From: Azolla caroliniana
Taxonomy: Eukaryota; Polypodiophyta
DNA: 64,000 bases
Direction of reading: 5' to 3'
Assembly: GCA_043228905.1 (NCBI GenBank)
Contig: JBHGNT010000014.1
Span: 20,026,001-20,090,000 of the forward strand
Both the position numbers and the translations under genes were made by a program. Within the stretch, counting starts at the first letter, position 1. Every line of letters starts with the position of its first letter. The notes under the pieces were generated by a model. It was not told the origin of the DNA. It saw only the letters and a list, made by a program, of their open reading frames with translations, and did not search any database. Below, piece after piece: positions 18,558 to 29,833 of the stretch.

Positions 18558-18800
18558 GGGTCTTCTTCTTCTTCTTCTTCTTCTTCTTCTTCTTCTTCTT
18601 CTTCTTCTAGGAAAAGAAAATCAGAGCAAATAGCAGAGTAATTGTTCAAGAGTTCTTCTTCTTCTTATTCTTCTTATTCTTCTTCTGCTTCTAGGAAAAG
18701 AAAAACAGAGCAAATAGCAGAGTGATTCTTTCAAGAGTTTCTTCTTCTTCTTCTTCTTCTTCTTCTTCTTCTTCTTTATTCTTCTATGGAAAGAAAAACA
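18558..18800. repeat. triplicated TTC-rich block upstream of receptor-kinase start
   Basis: Three consecutive units of roughly 85-110 bp each consist of a (TTC)n tract followed by ctaggaaaagaaaatcagag and a gcaaatagcagagt / tcaagag segment. They lie directly 5' of the kinase ATG on its template side, so in the mRNA sense they would form a GAA-rich 5' leader. Third-copy divergence is clearly higher than between copies one and two. Confidence 0.8.
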
Positions 18801-19074
18801 GAGCAAATATAAAATGAGTAAATTTTCAAGAGTTTTTGAACTAGTCCAATAAAGACTTTTCCAAGTGAAGCCTCCACAAAATTTAAATGGATGGAATGAC
18901 TCATGTGTGGACATGTATTCATTATTTGTATACATACATATATGTATGTACACCTCAACTCCATTCAATCTCTACACCCTCCCTGACATGCTCTTCTCGA
19001 TGGGCTATGATTCTTCTTGCACGCGCATCTTAGCCTGAGGAAAAAGATGTCGCATTCTGCCAACATTCCATCTT

Positions 19075-19350
19075 GACCAGATGGGGAGCATCCACACCAT
19101 CCTTAAAGACACTTCAGATATTTGTGCAGTCGACCAGATGGGAGGCGTCCACACCACCCTTAGAGATACTCGAGATATCCGTACACTCGACCATATGGGA
19201 GGCGTCCACACCACCCTTAGAGACGCTCGAGATATCCGTGCACTCGACCAGATGGGAGGCGTCCACACCACCCTTAGAGACGCTCGAGATATCCGTGCAC
19301 TCGACCATATGGGAGGCGTCCAAACCACCCTTACAGACATTGAAGTTCAC
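19075..19350. repeat. 57-bp tandem repeat, about 4.9 copies
   Basis: Units begin gaccagatgggaggcgtcca and are 57 bp, so they preserve reading frame (19 codons). The first and last copies are the most diverged and the middle three nearly identical. Two plus-strand and two minus-strand frames are open through the array. No start context or homology supports a protein. Confidence 0.9.
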
Positions 19351-20265
19351 AGAAAAGGAAACCACCATCTTGTAAGTTCCTGAACCGCATGATTACGTGT
19401 AAGACAGGTCAGGTCGTCTTTGAGCCAATCGGAATCCAACCTTGGTGGCATATATGACTTTACAACTGGAAAATGTAGTATTAAGCACATCTTTTAGGTT
19501 AAGAGGTGATAGGTATTTAACTTCCACCAAGGTGACTATGGTGACCCCTCATGTGTGCTAGTCATCAATGATGGTTGTAGTCATTCTTATCTCTCTCTTT
19601 CCACATTTACAAACGCTCTCCAAGCTACAACAAATGCAACTTGCAACATGGTATAGGCAACTTGCAACAAGCACACTCTAAAGGCATCTTATAATATCAT
19701 AGTTATTGAAAAGTAAACATGAACTTAAGAAAGCTTAGATAGAGTAAAACTATGATTGTATCTACCATGAAGAATAACACTTAGTAAAAATAAGGTCAAA
19801 GTTACTGATAAACTAAATCTGAAATATCAAACATATTCTTGGGAGAATAATGCAAGCATTTTGGACAAGAAAATAGTGAGGAGCAAAAAACAATAGAGTT
19901 AGTATCAAGAGTTAAGGAATAAATACATCTAAAAAATAAAAAGAGTCACATTCTTTGAGGGAATCTTATGGATTGTTTGCGTACCTCTCAGGAGTAAGAT
20001 AGATACTTCAAACATGCTTTTGGAGACCTCTTATTTACACCTTATCTTGTAATCCTTTTGAGATGGAATAGCAAATCCATGTTTTGAAGGAATTACATGT
20101 GCAATGTAAATCGTACGTGGATCGCAAAGCCACATGGGATTTCTAAATTATAAAAGATGTATCAATAAAATATATTTGGGTGGACTTGTTCAAGTTAGGT
20201 CAAACCCACAAAAGAAATAAATCAATATCTAAAGAGACAAAATGTGTAATAACACAATCTATCAC

Positions 20266-20776
20266 TAACAATCGGCAATGGTTCGGTTTGAACCGAACCA
20301 AACCACGGTTTAACGGCTTAATGGTTTCGTTCGGTTTGGTTTTAGCAGTAAAAAACCGCGGTTTAAACGGTTTAACGGTTTTTAATTTTTAATTTTTTTT
20401 AAAATTTTTTTAAAAATTTAAAAAAAAATTCTAAAAAATTTTAAAAATTGTTTTTAAACAATCTTTTCATTTTTACTCTTATTCTCACATTTTAGGAACA
20501 TCTTAAAAATTCTAAATAATGAAATATTATAAATTTAAAATAAAATAAAAATAAATTTGACCTATATTGAAAACCGAAACCGAACCACGAAACTGCGGTT
20601 TTTACGATTTAAAGGTTTAACGGATTGAAAAATGTTTAACGGTTCAGTTTAAAGGTTTCACGGTTCGGTTCGGTTCGGTTCAGTTCAAGTTTCAACATTT
20701 TAAAATGGTTCGGTTCCTAACCGGTTCGGTTTGGACCCTCTCAAACCGAACCGAACCGAACTGTTGCCGATTGTTA
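20266..20776. mobile_element. hAT-like MITE (511 bp)
   Basis: Perfect 13-bp terminal inverted repeats (TAACAATCGGCAA) are flanked by a perfect 8-bp target duplication tctatcac at 20258-20265 and 20777-20784, the hAT signature. Many ggttcggtt / aaccgaacc words crowd both ends, and the centre is AT-rich and non-coding. There is no transposase, so the element is non-autonomous. Confidence 0.85.
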
Positions 20777-21656
20777 TCTATCACCAATGCTTGTATAATG
20801 AAGTAAATGACTTGCAGATTTGGCTTCCCAAAAATCATAGCCAACCAGGTTAGACACTAAATAATTATGTCGTTTACATTGGGCTCCTAGGTAGGAATTT
20901 TGTCGCATAATGAAAACAATGATTAAATACACCATGTAGTCAATTATGTTAAATAGAAATATTACATAGTCTATTCAAACATCAAACTCAAACATTACTA
21001 AAACATGAGGGTGCATATTTGTCTACAACAACCACGTGTTTTGACTCTCTCAAAGTTGGCTTAGTCTCTTTTTCATGTGAAAATGTCTTGGAATAAATTA
21101 TTCTTATCTTAACAAAAATTCAGCGCAAACCATTGAATTTATCAGTAAGTGGTAACATCACCAATAAATCCATGCTTTCTTATTCATTTGTTGGATTTTC
21201 TAGTGGTGTTTGCATCTATTCACCAACTTTAAGTTGTTCTACTTACACGCCTAACCAACGAGAAGTCCCCTTCACTAAACTTTGTCTGACATGAATGCTC
21301 GACACTTCAAGACATCATGATCATCTTTAGTACTAATAAGATATGATTCTATTCTATTTTGGTTTCGGGATGAACATGAAATTTTGTATAGTGGGTACCA
21401 CAAGCCCTCCTTGTTCCACCCTTCTCTAACACGTTGATGACCATGTGAAAAACCCTGAAGTCTTTGAGCAATCTGGGAAATGACATCTAATTCAAAGGTA
21501 ATATTATATAAATCATAGATATTTAAAGATAACAAATTGATTATTTGTTGCCCAACATTATGGTGCTCCCAAAATGTTTCCCAATAATGATGCATATGTT
21601 AACGATTATCATGCACATATTGATCATGTTGGTCAAGATGACCAATGATAGTTTCA

Positions 21657-21684
21657 TCTCTCTCTCTCTCTCTCTCTCTCTCCC
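21657..21684. repeat. (CT)n microsatellite
   Basis: About 12 CT dinucleotides lie in non-coding spacer. Apart from this and the duplication at 22.9 kb, I see no gene between 20.8 and 23.7 kb. Confidence 0.85.
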
Positions 21685-22914
21685 CTCTTCCATGGATGTT
21701 GAACATTACATCCACCACACACTACGATGTCCATACCTACTCCTAACATCATTGGTATTACGTGTGTACGTGAAAGATATTGAAATCCTTATTCTAGCTT
21801 AATAACTCAAGATAGGGTTTGATTGTTTGAATAACCCTACATGAGGCTAAACAATATGGTCAACTAATCTTCCAAGGGGCTAGTAGGTTTAAAACAACTA
21901 GGCTTTGAGTTGCACAATCCCAATCATTGTAAGGATGTACGAGCACCTATTACATTGTATAGTGAATGTGAGAATAGGACCAACAATATGTTAGGCTCAT
22001 GATAACGACCCCCATTGGTCGATTATGACTATTGTGACTTAGTTTACCCTCACAATATTAACACAATCATTCCCATGTCATAGTTTGTTATAGGCATAAC
22101 CCTACTTGGATAAATTCTAAAGCTAATTTAGGATAGTTGGTTTTCCCAACTATCATACCCTTAATCCATTAAATTTAGCTTTAGAACTAGTCCTTAAGGT
22201 TATCCCCTTCATTACCACATATTGACACGTTGTCAAAACTCTATTGGTGAGGCTAAGCTCCCCTTTATACTTTCCAGCACCTAAGGCTCCCAAACCACCA
22301 CATGTTTCCACGTGTTATATGTCCTTATGGGTTTGCCACTCTTTTTAATCCATTAAAATTAGCGTTAGAATTGGTCCTTAAGGTTATGCTTATAACATAG
22401 TCCATTTATGATTTGCAATGTCATCAAAAGATTCTCGGTCATATCACCACACAACCTATAATAACTTTCAATCATCAACACTACACCAATCGCCTATTTG
22501 ATCCTCAATCTCCTCATTTAAAGTGGCTAGTACTAATAGGATCCCCTAAAAATGTTGCCATGATGCCATTGATCATGATAATCCTCACCGACTTTGGAAA
22601 TAGCTACAAAATCTTATACATATTTATGAGTGTCCTTTTTTGTGGTTGTTGCATTACCACCATTGATTGCTTAATAATTTTAAAATAAGGTTTCTATCAA
22701 CACAAGGTGCACCTAAAAGAAGTTGTGTGAATACAACAAAGAACATATTGGATGAATCTAAATTACACCAAAGTCCAATAGGTGGACAAACAACTTAGGA
22801 TAGAACTCATTACGAAGCTAAAATAGGCAACATGTTTTAGTGGAAGTTGAATGCACCAATAACTTGTGGCCCATTCCCACTACCGTTCAGGGATGCAATA
22901 CATTAGTTGCTCAT

Positions 22915-23284
22915 GATGGTATAATTTCTTGAATGGTCTTCCAAGAACTATGTCAAATTCGCATGATGCTAGAAGATTTTGGAAAGACAACATTCATCAT
23001 GGAATTGGGCATCTTTACAACTACAATGATATATTAGCGCTTGAGATACATCATCAACATTCGAATTGATTACTACTTATGTGTTTGAGACATCAATGTG
23101 ATGGTATAATTTCTTGAATGTTATTCCAACAAGTATATCAAATTTGCATGGTACTTCTAGATCATGAAAAGACAACCTTCATCATGGACTTGGGTGTCTT
23201 TACAATTGCGATGATGCGTTAGGGATTGAGACTACCTAATCAACATTGGATTTTATTACTATCGATGTGTTTGAGACATACATA
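22915..23284. repeat. 185-bp tandem duplication in spacer
   Basis: The unit starting gatggtataatttcttgaat at 22915 recurs at 23100 with about 80-85% similarity by eye, both copies ending near gtgtttgagacat. Neither copy has a sustained open frame, and the source is unknown. Confidence 0.7.
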
Positions 23285-23734
23285 CAAAAAACAATGTAGT
23301 ATCCTTCAACTACTTTTGTTGTGTTTGATGCAACGGTGGATCAATGACCAAGAAGCATTACTAAGTCAAAACTCGACAAAATGTGTATTCATTGTGTTGA
23401 GTAGAATGCAATGAGGACAAAATAAGTTATTGCAATGGATGCAATATGAAATCATTGACTTTAATACATATTATAAAACACCTTAAGCATCACCACAATT
23501 ACAAATTTACAACTTATCATGCATCAACATAAGCATGTATTCTTTTTTAATGTAGTAAATCATTCAAAGATTGTCTTTCTTCCAAGGATCAAAGTATTTT
23601 AGATGTTGGTTATTTCCTTCTCTTAGATGGATAACTTCGACCACAACTTGTTTTAGAAAATCTTAATTTTCCTTATTTCCCATACAATGTTCAAGGAACT
23701 TTTTGGTGGTGATATTGGCAAAAAGAAAAACTTC

Positions 23735-25264
23735 TTTTCTTTTTTTTCCAAAAAAAACACTACTTCGCATTAGTTAGCAAACGAAGTACATCAAAATTCA
23801 GCCATGATCAACAAAACTCACACTACTCCACACAAAACTAAGCATAGTCCCCACCTTGCTATTTACAACAAAAGTATCCTGCTACCTCTTTTTACATGGT
23901 AACCACATAATTACATCTTCTGTCCACTAATGGAAGCCAATGACGGAAACAACCATCTCGGTGCTTGGTAGTTCCATTTAGGCCCTGACGTTGAATTTAC
24001 CATCATAGGAGAACGACCCCATTTCAGCAAAAACTTTGACTGAGCCCTTTCTACTTCATCCGAGTTCCCTTCAATTGAGTTGTATCGTCTGCGCAGCCAA
24101 GATACCAGCTCAAACCAAATGTTTAGCAACACTTCACCGCTTGGGAGTTTTCGTTGCTAAAAAACAAACATACATCGTCTGGTCCAAATGTGCCAGACCG
24201 AGAAGCATGCCACCAACATCCATATCTCCTAAAAAAAACTAGAGTTTGTACCAGGTTTCACTCTGACACATTTGAATACACTGCCACCCTACACTATAAA
24301 TCCATGACCATGTGGATTTAGTTGTTCCGCCCAGTCTTCCCTAGTTAGCTTCAAACCCTGTAAGGACCCCCACACAAGTCTCCCATTCACATCGCATGTT
24401 GCCACTATCCTGTGACTTCTACCCCAAATGTTGATTGCCTTTGCACAGTCCCAAAAACAATGAGGTATCGATTCCAAAGAGTGACCACATAACTTACAAC
24501 TAGCCTCCCCACCACGACACCTCATCCACTCCCCTACGGGTATCGCCTTATGACCAAGAAGCCAAAACCAAACCTTTATTTTTTATGGCATATCCAATGC
24601 CCATAGTCTCCTCCAAAACGACTTCAACAAGTCATATGATATGCCTTTATCCCTCCAACTATTGCGAGTCTGAGCAGCGCCCACCGATTTGGAGCCAATG
24701 ATTTGCCTTCTGAGCTTAGTATTATAATAAAAAAAACCCTCTAGTTTGTTCGTTCCCGGTTTCTGCCACCATACCTCTAGTGGATCCCACTCCAAATCAT
24801 GTAGGGGCTTGTTGTCAAATAGCCATAGTTTACAACCATTATCTAGCTTCCCTAGGTCCGGGTTTACTTGCCACTTCTTACCTTCTAACACTGCCACCCG
24901 CACTGCCAGCCACCGGCCATTATCGGACAAAGCACTTAGGTTTCCCCACAAACGATATTGATTAGATGGGCACTTGCCACGGATAATTTGTCCATCACTC
25001 TCACCTACAAACCACCCAAACCAAAACCCCTCTTCCTTATTGAACCTTGCTAGACCATCAACAACCTTGTTTATCAGTTGGGTCACCTTCTCAAGCCTAC
25101 CAGAAATGCCACCAAACTGACCCTCACTCCCCTTCATTCTGAAAACATCCCAATCTCTTACTGAACTAACATTGTACCCTAACATGCGCCCCCATGGCAA
25201 ATATTTTTTCTATCCAAACATCATGTCTCCTTCGCTTCTAATCCAAGGGTTCCAAAATAGCGGC
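23735..25264 (-). pseudogene. L1-type LINE 3' end (zinc-binding RT region and tail)
   Basis: On the minus strand, open stretches 25262-24583 and 24525-24289 read as the C-terminal part of a plant LINE ORF2. They include LPLFWNPWI-like sequence (RQPLFWNPWIRSEGD) and the zinc-binding segment CKLCGHSLESIPHCFWDC, followed by a W-rich tail to about 23911. The frame is broken near 24583. The 3' terminus at about 23735-23790 has a 7-bp stem (tacttcg/cgaagta) followed by a T-run, GG and an A-run, shared with other LINE ends in the window. The copy is 5'-interrupted by an LTR-like segment at 25265. Confidence 0.75.
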
Positions 25265-25586
25265 TGTCGGAGTTCATCTGCGCACGAAATGGGGATAAGA
25301 TGGAGGTGCTGCCGGAAGCACACGGGCATTCCTCGAAGTAGCGCGAGCCTCCCGAAACCTGTAGAGAAGAGCAATAGAGAACAGACAGAGGAGAAGCGTT
25401 TGGTTCCGGTCCGACAGCACTTCGTCCTCCTCAATGCGCGATCCCTTCTCCCTGCGTCTCCCTCTCCTTTATAGCGTCAAGAAGGGAGCCGTCTCCCTCA
25501 TTTACTTCCTACCTACCGAATCTAACTACCCCGGATCTCTCTCAGTACCTAATTCTCTATTATATACATTGAGAGCGCGCACACGT
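25265..25586 (-). mobile_element. diverged LTR related to the Gypsy1 LTR
   Basis: The segment begins TGTCGG like the Gypsy1 LTR. It then aligns colinearly by eye with the central and distal parts of that LTR: ggaggtgctgc, a gcgcgagcctccc block, gacagcacttcgtcctcctc, ttatagcgtcaag and cctaccgaatctaac. It lacks roughly the first 300 bp and is much more diverged. It ends exactly where the young Gypsy1 LTR begins. It may be a solo or truncated LTR of a sister subfamily. Confidence 0.6.
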
Positions 25587-26272
25587 TGTCGGGGTTGCTA
25601 CGCCCTTGCGTGCAGAAAGGAGGAGGGACCACGGGGGTCTTGGACCGAAGAGCAAGAGAGAGAGAGGAGAAGGAGAGAGAGACCCGATTACACAGAACCG
25701 AAGATTGCACAGGGACACGGCCCAACAAACAGAGATCACAAATAAACGCCGACGCAGATGGACGCAACAACGAAAGATATGTACTTATGAATGCGGGAGA
25801 ATAACAGACTAAAGTATTACAACCCACGGTGGGGCACGAAATAGATACTAACGAAAACGAACAGGGCGGCGAACAGATGCCGACCCCTGTATGTCGCGAC
25901 GCACAGAAAAGGGGAAAACAGGTCGGAGGTGCTGCAGGACGCACTCGGGGCGTTCCCCGGAACAGCGCAAGCCTCCTCGAAACCTGCACAGGTACGCGAT
26001 GGAGCAGAAGACAGAGAAAGCAGGAGTGAGAGAGGAGCTTCGAAATCGGTTCGGCAGCACTTCCTCCTCTCCGCGCGAGAGCCCCGTTCTATTCTTCCTC
26101 TTCCTTTTTATATCCCGTCAAGAGGCCGTTTGGCATTAACTGCATACCAACCGAATCTACCCACCTAGGATCCTCGTATGTACCTACTTCGTCCTTAGGT
26201 ACTTCTTGGCGCGCGCGTGCGTGTAGAGCCGTTTTCCCACGCCTTGTTCCTCCGATTCCCCTTGTGGGCGGT
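25587..26272 (-). repeat. Gypsy1 3' LTR
   Basis: A 686-bp repeat starting TGTCGGGG on the plus strand. In the sense of the element it ends ..CCCCGACA, while the opposite end is at ggcggt, which is atypical. A sense-strand TATA-like tataaaaa lies at about 26105-26112. One substitution separates it from the right copy. Confidence 0.9.
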
Positions 26273-26290
26273 ATCCGCCCCCACCTAACC
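26273..26290 (-). other. candidate polypurine tract of Gypsy1
   Basis: In element sense the bases directly before the 3' LTR are aggtgggggcggat, a G-rich near-purine run expected for plus-strand priming. It is interrupted by T and C, so confidence is moderate. Confidence 0.45.
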
Positions 26291-26345
26291 GCGCATCCAC
26301 CGGCATGCGCCAAATTAAGTTGGCACGGAGAAAACCGGCCCGCCT

Positions 26346-29300
26346 TTACCCTTCGCCTGCCGGCCCTTCCTCGGCCTCGGATCGGTCGTCGCTGCTGTCC
26401 AGGAGAATCGGGTCGGGTTCGTCGTCGTGCCGCTTCTTGAAAGCTTTGATCCTCTTCCCGGCCACGGGTATCGCTATTCTCGTACCGTCGAGTTCCGCTA
26501 GATGATACGTCCCGTTGTCGTTGGCGCTCTGTACCGTGTACGGCCCGAACCATCTCCGTGCGAACTTCCGCGTTGCTCGGTGCTGGTTGTCGAGGCTGCT
26601 GTCGTAGACGAGCACCCAGTCACCTTGTTCGATCTTCTTCGGTCGGAGTCGGTGCGTTCGGTCGAACCTGGCCTTGTTCTTTATCCTCGCCACTCGGATC
26701 CTTTCTGCAGCCGTCTCCACGTCCTCCGGTCTCCGTTCGAGTTGTCGTATACGCGCTGCCAACAAGTCCTCCCGGCTCATCTCGTCCCTCCAGTCGACCG
26801 TTGCCCATGAGGAGATTGTTCGTTCCATCGGCATGATCGGCTTCTGGCCGAACATGAGCTCTGTCGGCATGTACCCGGTTACCGAACTGTGCGTAGTCCG
26901 GTCGGCCCACAAAGCATAAGGTAGAAGTCGCGGCCAGTTACCGATTTGGCCCCCGCACGCCCGAACCAGCGCTTTAACGATCGGCCCGTGTCCGCGCTCC
27001 ACCTTTCCATTCGCCTCCGGGTTGTACGCAGTGGTGAGCGAGAGCTTGACTCCCAGCCGATCAAACAGCTCCGTGGCTTCCTCGGTGTCCAACTCCCCTC
27101 GGTCAGCCACGATCTTCCCGACGCACCCGTACCGGCATATCACGTCCTCGATCAGGAACCGACACACGGCCGCGGTCGTCTTATTCTGAAGGGCTCGGCC
27201 TTCCACCTGGTTCGTCAGGTCTTCCCGCGCTAGGACCAGATACCGCATCTGTCCTACCCCCATCGGCATCGTCACTAGATCTACCATCCATTTGAAGTGG
27301 ATAGTCGGAGGGTACGTAGGGCGAAGCCCGTCCCGGTGTCGGACTATCGAGTGCATCTGACAACTCTCGCAAGTTGACACGAACCGATGCACGTCCCGGT
27401 ACAATCCCGGCCACCAGTACTTCCCCTTCAGCTTCTCAAATGTCGCCCACGTTCCACGGTGTCCAGCCCAAGGGCTGTCGTGGTAGGCCGCCAGTAGCTC
27501 CTCCTGTTCTTCCTTCATCGCCACCACCCGGAGCGGGACGCCGTTCCTCTTCTTCGGGTGCTTCCACAAATGCCCATCTCGGAGAAAGAATCGATATGCT
27601 TTCTTCCGGATCCGGTTGGCCTCGTCCTTCGTCCATGACGCATCGGGCGTCATTGTCTTCAAAAACCCGCCGATCTGCAGCCACTCCCCGTCGTACTTGC
27701 TCGCGTCGAACTCGTTAAGCGCCGGAGTGCTCATCCCGTCGGTCGTCATGTATGCCGCCTCGAAGAAATCCACGCCGACTTCTTCGTCTTCCGAAACCAT
27801 GCCGCCCTCGTCGTCGAACCTCGCTCTTGAAAGCATGTCGGCCATGGCGTTGTCTTTCCCGGAAATGTGTCGTATTTCCGGGTCCAGGGACTTGATGTAC
27901 GCTATCCACCTGAGCATCGCCAGGTCCGGAGTCGCGCATCCGGAAACCATACCGAGAATCGGCAGGCAATCCGTCTCGATGATCACTTCTGTCCCTATCA
28001 GGTAGTCTTTGTCGGCCTTAACCGCCGAAACAATACCCCAGAGTTCGCGTTTAACCTGGGCGTACCCTCGCTGCCGTTCACTGAGGACTTTCGCGCCGAA
28101 TCGGATCGGAAACCGACTGCCGTCCTCGTCTTCCTGGTTCACGACCCATCCGATCCCGGTCGGACTGGTATCCACCGTTATGAATACCGGGGTACCCTTC
28201 CCGTATACCGCCTTCCGAAGTGCCGGTGCCGCTGCAAGAGCCTCTTTCAGCTTCCGGACCGATTCCGCGTGCTCGTCTAGCCATTCGAACCTTCGCCCCT
28301 TTTTCAGCAACCCGTACAGTGGCTCAGCGACGTGTGCGTAATGCGGGATCCATATGTGGTAGAACGCGCATGCCCCCAGGAATCTCCGTACTTCCGTGAC
28401 CGAGCTGCAGTCGGGCTTCATCGCGGAGATGGCTTCTACCTTTGCCGGAGACGGTTTCCGGCCATATGGTCCGCACAGGTGTCCGACCACCATGATTTCT
28501 GACTGCCCGAAGGCCGACTTCTCCCCGGAGAAGGTGAGTCTCGCATCCTCTAGCTTTTGCAGCACCTTCTCGCAGTCGTCGATGTGCGTCGCCACGAATC
28601 GCCGGCATCCGTCCGGCCCGATCGTCTCGTCCCTTTCTTCCACCGGGCATCCCTTGATCGGGATGTCGTCCAGAAACGGCATGGTGATGTCCGGGATACA
28701 GTCCCTCAGAACCTTGTTCATCGCATTCACCATGTGGGCCACCGAGTTGGTCCCTCCTTGCGGCAGTGTACACATCCGAACTAGGCCAAGGGGAGTTCGC
28801 ATCGTCGTAATGTCTCTGCTCTCCACGGCTAGCTGGAACTGGTCGTACCCTGAGTATAGATCCCCGACCGAGTATATTGACCTTCCGGCGAAGGCCTCCG
28901 CGAACTCGTCTATGGTCGGTCCTATCCCTGCGTTCCGAATGGTCACTCGATTGACCGGCTGCAGGTCCTGGATGAAGCGCAACGAACCGTTTTTCTTCGG
29001 TACGGTAAACCATCGATTCGAATATGGGGCGCTCGACGGCTCGAGAATTCCCATATCAACTTTTTGCCTCAGCAGCTCCATCAACTTCGGGATGTGAGCT
29101 CTCGGAACCGGGATTGGCTTGAGATTCCATGGTACATGCGGTACCGTGAATATCACCATCGGCTCCACGATCGTCGGGTCCACGCACCCGATTTCCTCCG
29201 GTGAGAATGCGAAGGCTTTCCCGTGCCTTCCGAGCATTCTCCGAAACCGGTCTTCCTCCACCGGCAGTAGGAACCCGCCCCCACCGATTTTGAGCTCTCG

Positions 29301-29729
29301 GAGCGTCTCGTCGGTGAAGGTGTGTCCTATGCAGGCCGGATCTCGTAGACTAGGGTCCGATGCAACCCCTTTGATTCTCGACGCGCTGTCCTCCGGTAAG
29401 GGTGCCGCGACTGGCCTTACCTTCCGGTCCACAGTCTTGTACTTGGTGCTTACATGGGCCGTCCGAACTGACTCGAGCCCTCGACCGAAGTCCGCGATGA
29501 CTTCGTACATCTCCTCGGAACACACCGGTATCGTCCGGTCTCCGTTAAGGCCTTCTTCAACTACCTTTCCCAGCATTCCCAAGGTGTCGTCGAATGAGAC
29601 CGCCTCCACGGCTCCGTTGATTTCCTCGTCAGGGCCGAGAACTCCGCACGCTCGAAGTCTCCCCTCCGCCTTTCTCTTCTCTCGGCCGCCGATGCCGGCT
29701 ATCGTACACGCTCCGCTGTCGGAGAACAA
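26346..29729 (-). CDS. Gypsy1 pol: RT, RNase H, integrase
   Basis: About 1127 codons are uninterrupted, and the frame stays open further upstream past 29836, where it overlaps the end of gag-pro. The RT begins near residue 200, with NRWFTVPKKNGSLRFIQD and the catalytic box FLDD (in TMPFLDDIPIKG). RNase H starts near TVDTSPTGIGW. The integrase has a zinc-binding HHCC region (HRGTW..CESC), a catalytic D..D..E triad (VDLV, ADRGELD, KVERGH) and a C-terminal GPY-like segment (RRWFGPYTV). No chromodomain was recognised. The first codon given is TTG, so the protein is probably made by frameshifting from gag-pro. From memory, the RT and protease wording closely resembles basidiomycete-type gypsy polyproteins. 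That resemblance is an inference. Confidence 0.9.
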   Translation of the reverse strand: MFSDSGACTIAGIGGREKRKAEGRLRACGVLGPDEEINGAVEAVSFDDTLGMLGKVVEEGLNGDRTIPVCSEEMYEVIADFGRGLESVRTAHVSTKYKTVDRKVRPVAAPLPEDSASRIKGVASDPSLRDPACIGHTFTDETLRELKIGGGGFLLPVEEDRFRRMLGRHGKAFAFSPEEIGCVDPTIVEPMVIFTVPHVPWNLKPIPVPRAHIPKLMELLRQKVDMGILEPSSAPYSNRWFTVPKKNGSLRFIQDLQPVNRVTIRNAGIGPTIDEFAEAFAGRSIYSVGDLYSGYDQFQLAVESRDITTMRTPLGLVRMCTLPQGGTNSVAHMVNAMNKVLRDCIPDITMPFLDDIPIKGCPVEERDETIGPDGCRRFVATHIDDCEKVLQKLEDARLTFSGEKSAFGQSEIMVVGHLCGPYGRKPSPAKVEAISAMKPDCSSVTEVRRFLGACAFYHIWIPHYAHVAEPLYGLLKKGRRFEWLDEHAESVRKLKEALAAAPALRKAVYGKGTPVFITVDTSPTGIGWVVNQEDEDGSRFPIRFGAKVLSERQRGYAQVKRELWGIVSAVKADKDYLIGTEVIIETDCLPILGMVSGCATPDLAMLRWIAYIKSLDPEIRHISGKDNAMADMLSRARFDDEGGMVSEDEEVGVDFFEAAYMTTDGMSTPALNEFDASKYDGEWLQIGGFLKTMTPDASWTKDEANRIRKKAYRFFLRDGHLWKHPKKRNGVPLRVVAMKEEQEELLAAYHDSPWAGHRGTWATFEKLKGKYWWPGLYRDVHRFVSTCESCQMHSIVRHRDGLRPTYPPTIHFKWMVDLVTMPMGVGQMRYLVLAREDLTNQVEGRALQNKTTAAVCRFLIEDVICRYGCVGKIVADRGELDTEEATELFDRLGVKLSLTTAYNPEANGKVERGHGPIVKALVRACGGQIGNWPRLLPYALWADRTTHSSVTGYMPTELMFGQKPIMPMERTISSWATVDWRDEMSREDLLAARIRQLERRPEDVETAAERIRVARIKNKARFDRTHRLRPKKIEQGDWVLVYDSSLDNQHRATRKFARRWFGPYTVQSANDNGTYHLAELDGTRIAIPVAGKRIKAFKKRHDDEPDPILLDSSDDRSEAEEGPAGEG

Positions 29730-29833
29730 AAATTCCCTACCTATGGTACAAGGTTTCTTCGGTTTTATCGTACAGGTGTGGGGTTTTCCCGGGGTGTCCG
29801 GACTGTCGCGGCCCCACGCCTTGGCAGCCCTCT

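Noticed and set aside
18143-18968. Acidic or lysine-rich open frames (poly-Glu, poly-Lys) upstream of the receptor kinase
   Set aside because: They translate the TTC repeat block; the true exon 1 is in the frame starting at 18512.
19075-19350. CRISPR-like array
   Set aside because: Units are directly adjacent with no unique spacers, and the genome is a plant's; this is a minisatellite.
23226-23414. Short open frames in the 20.8-23.7 kb spacer
   Set aside because: Each is near chance length for AT-rich DNA, partly within a tandem duplication, with no domain.
25586-26168. Small Arg-rich open frames repeated at 32002-32585
   Set aside because: They lie wholly within the Gypsy1 LTRs and recur only because the LTRs are duplicated.
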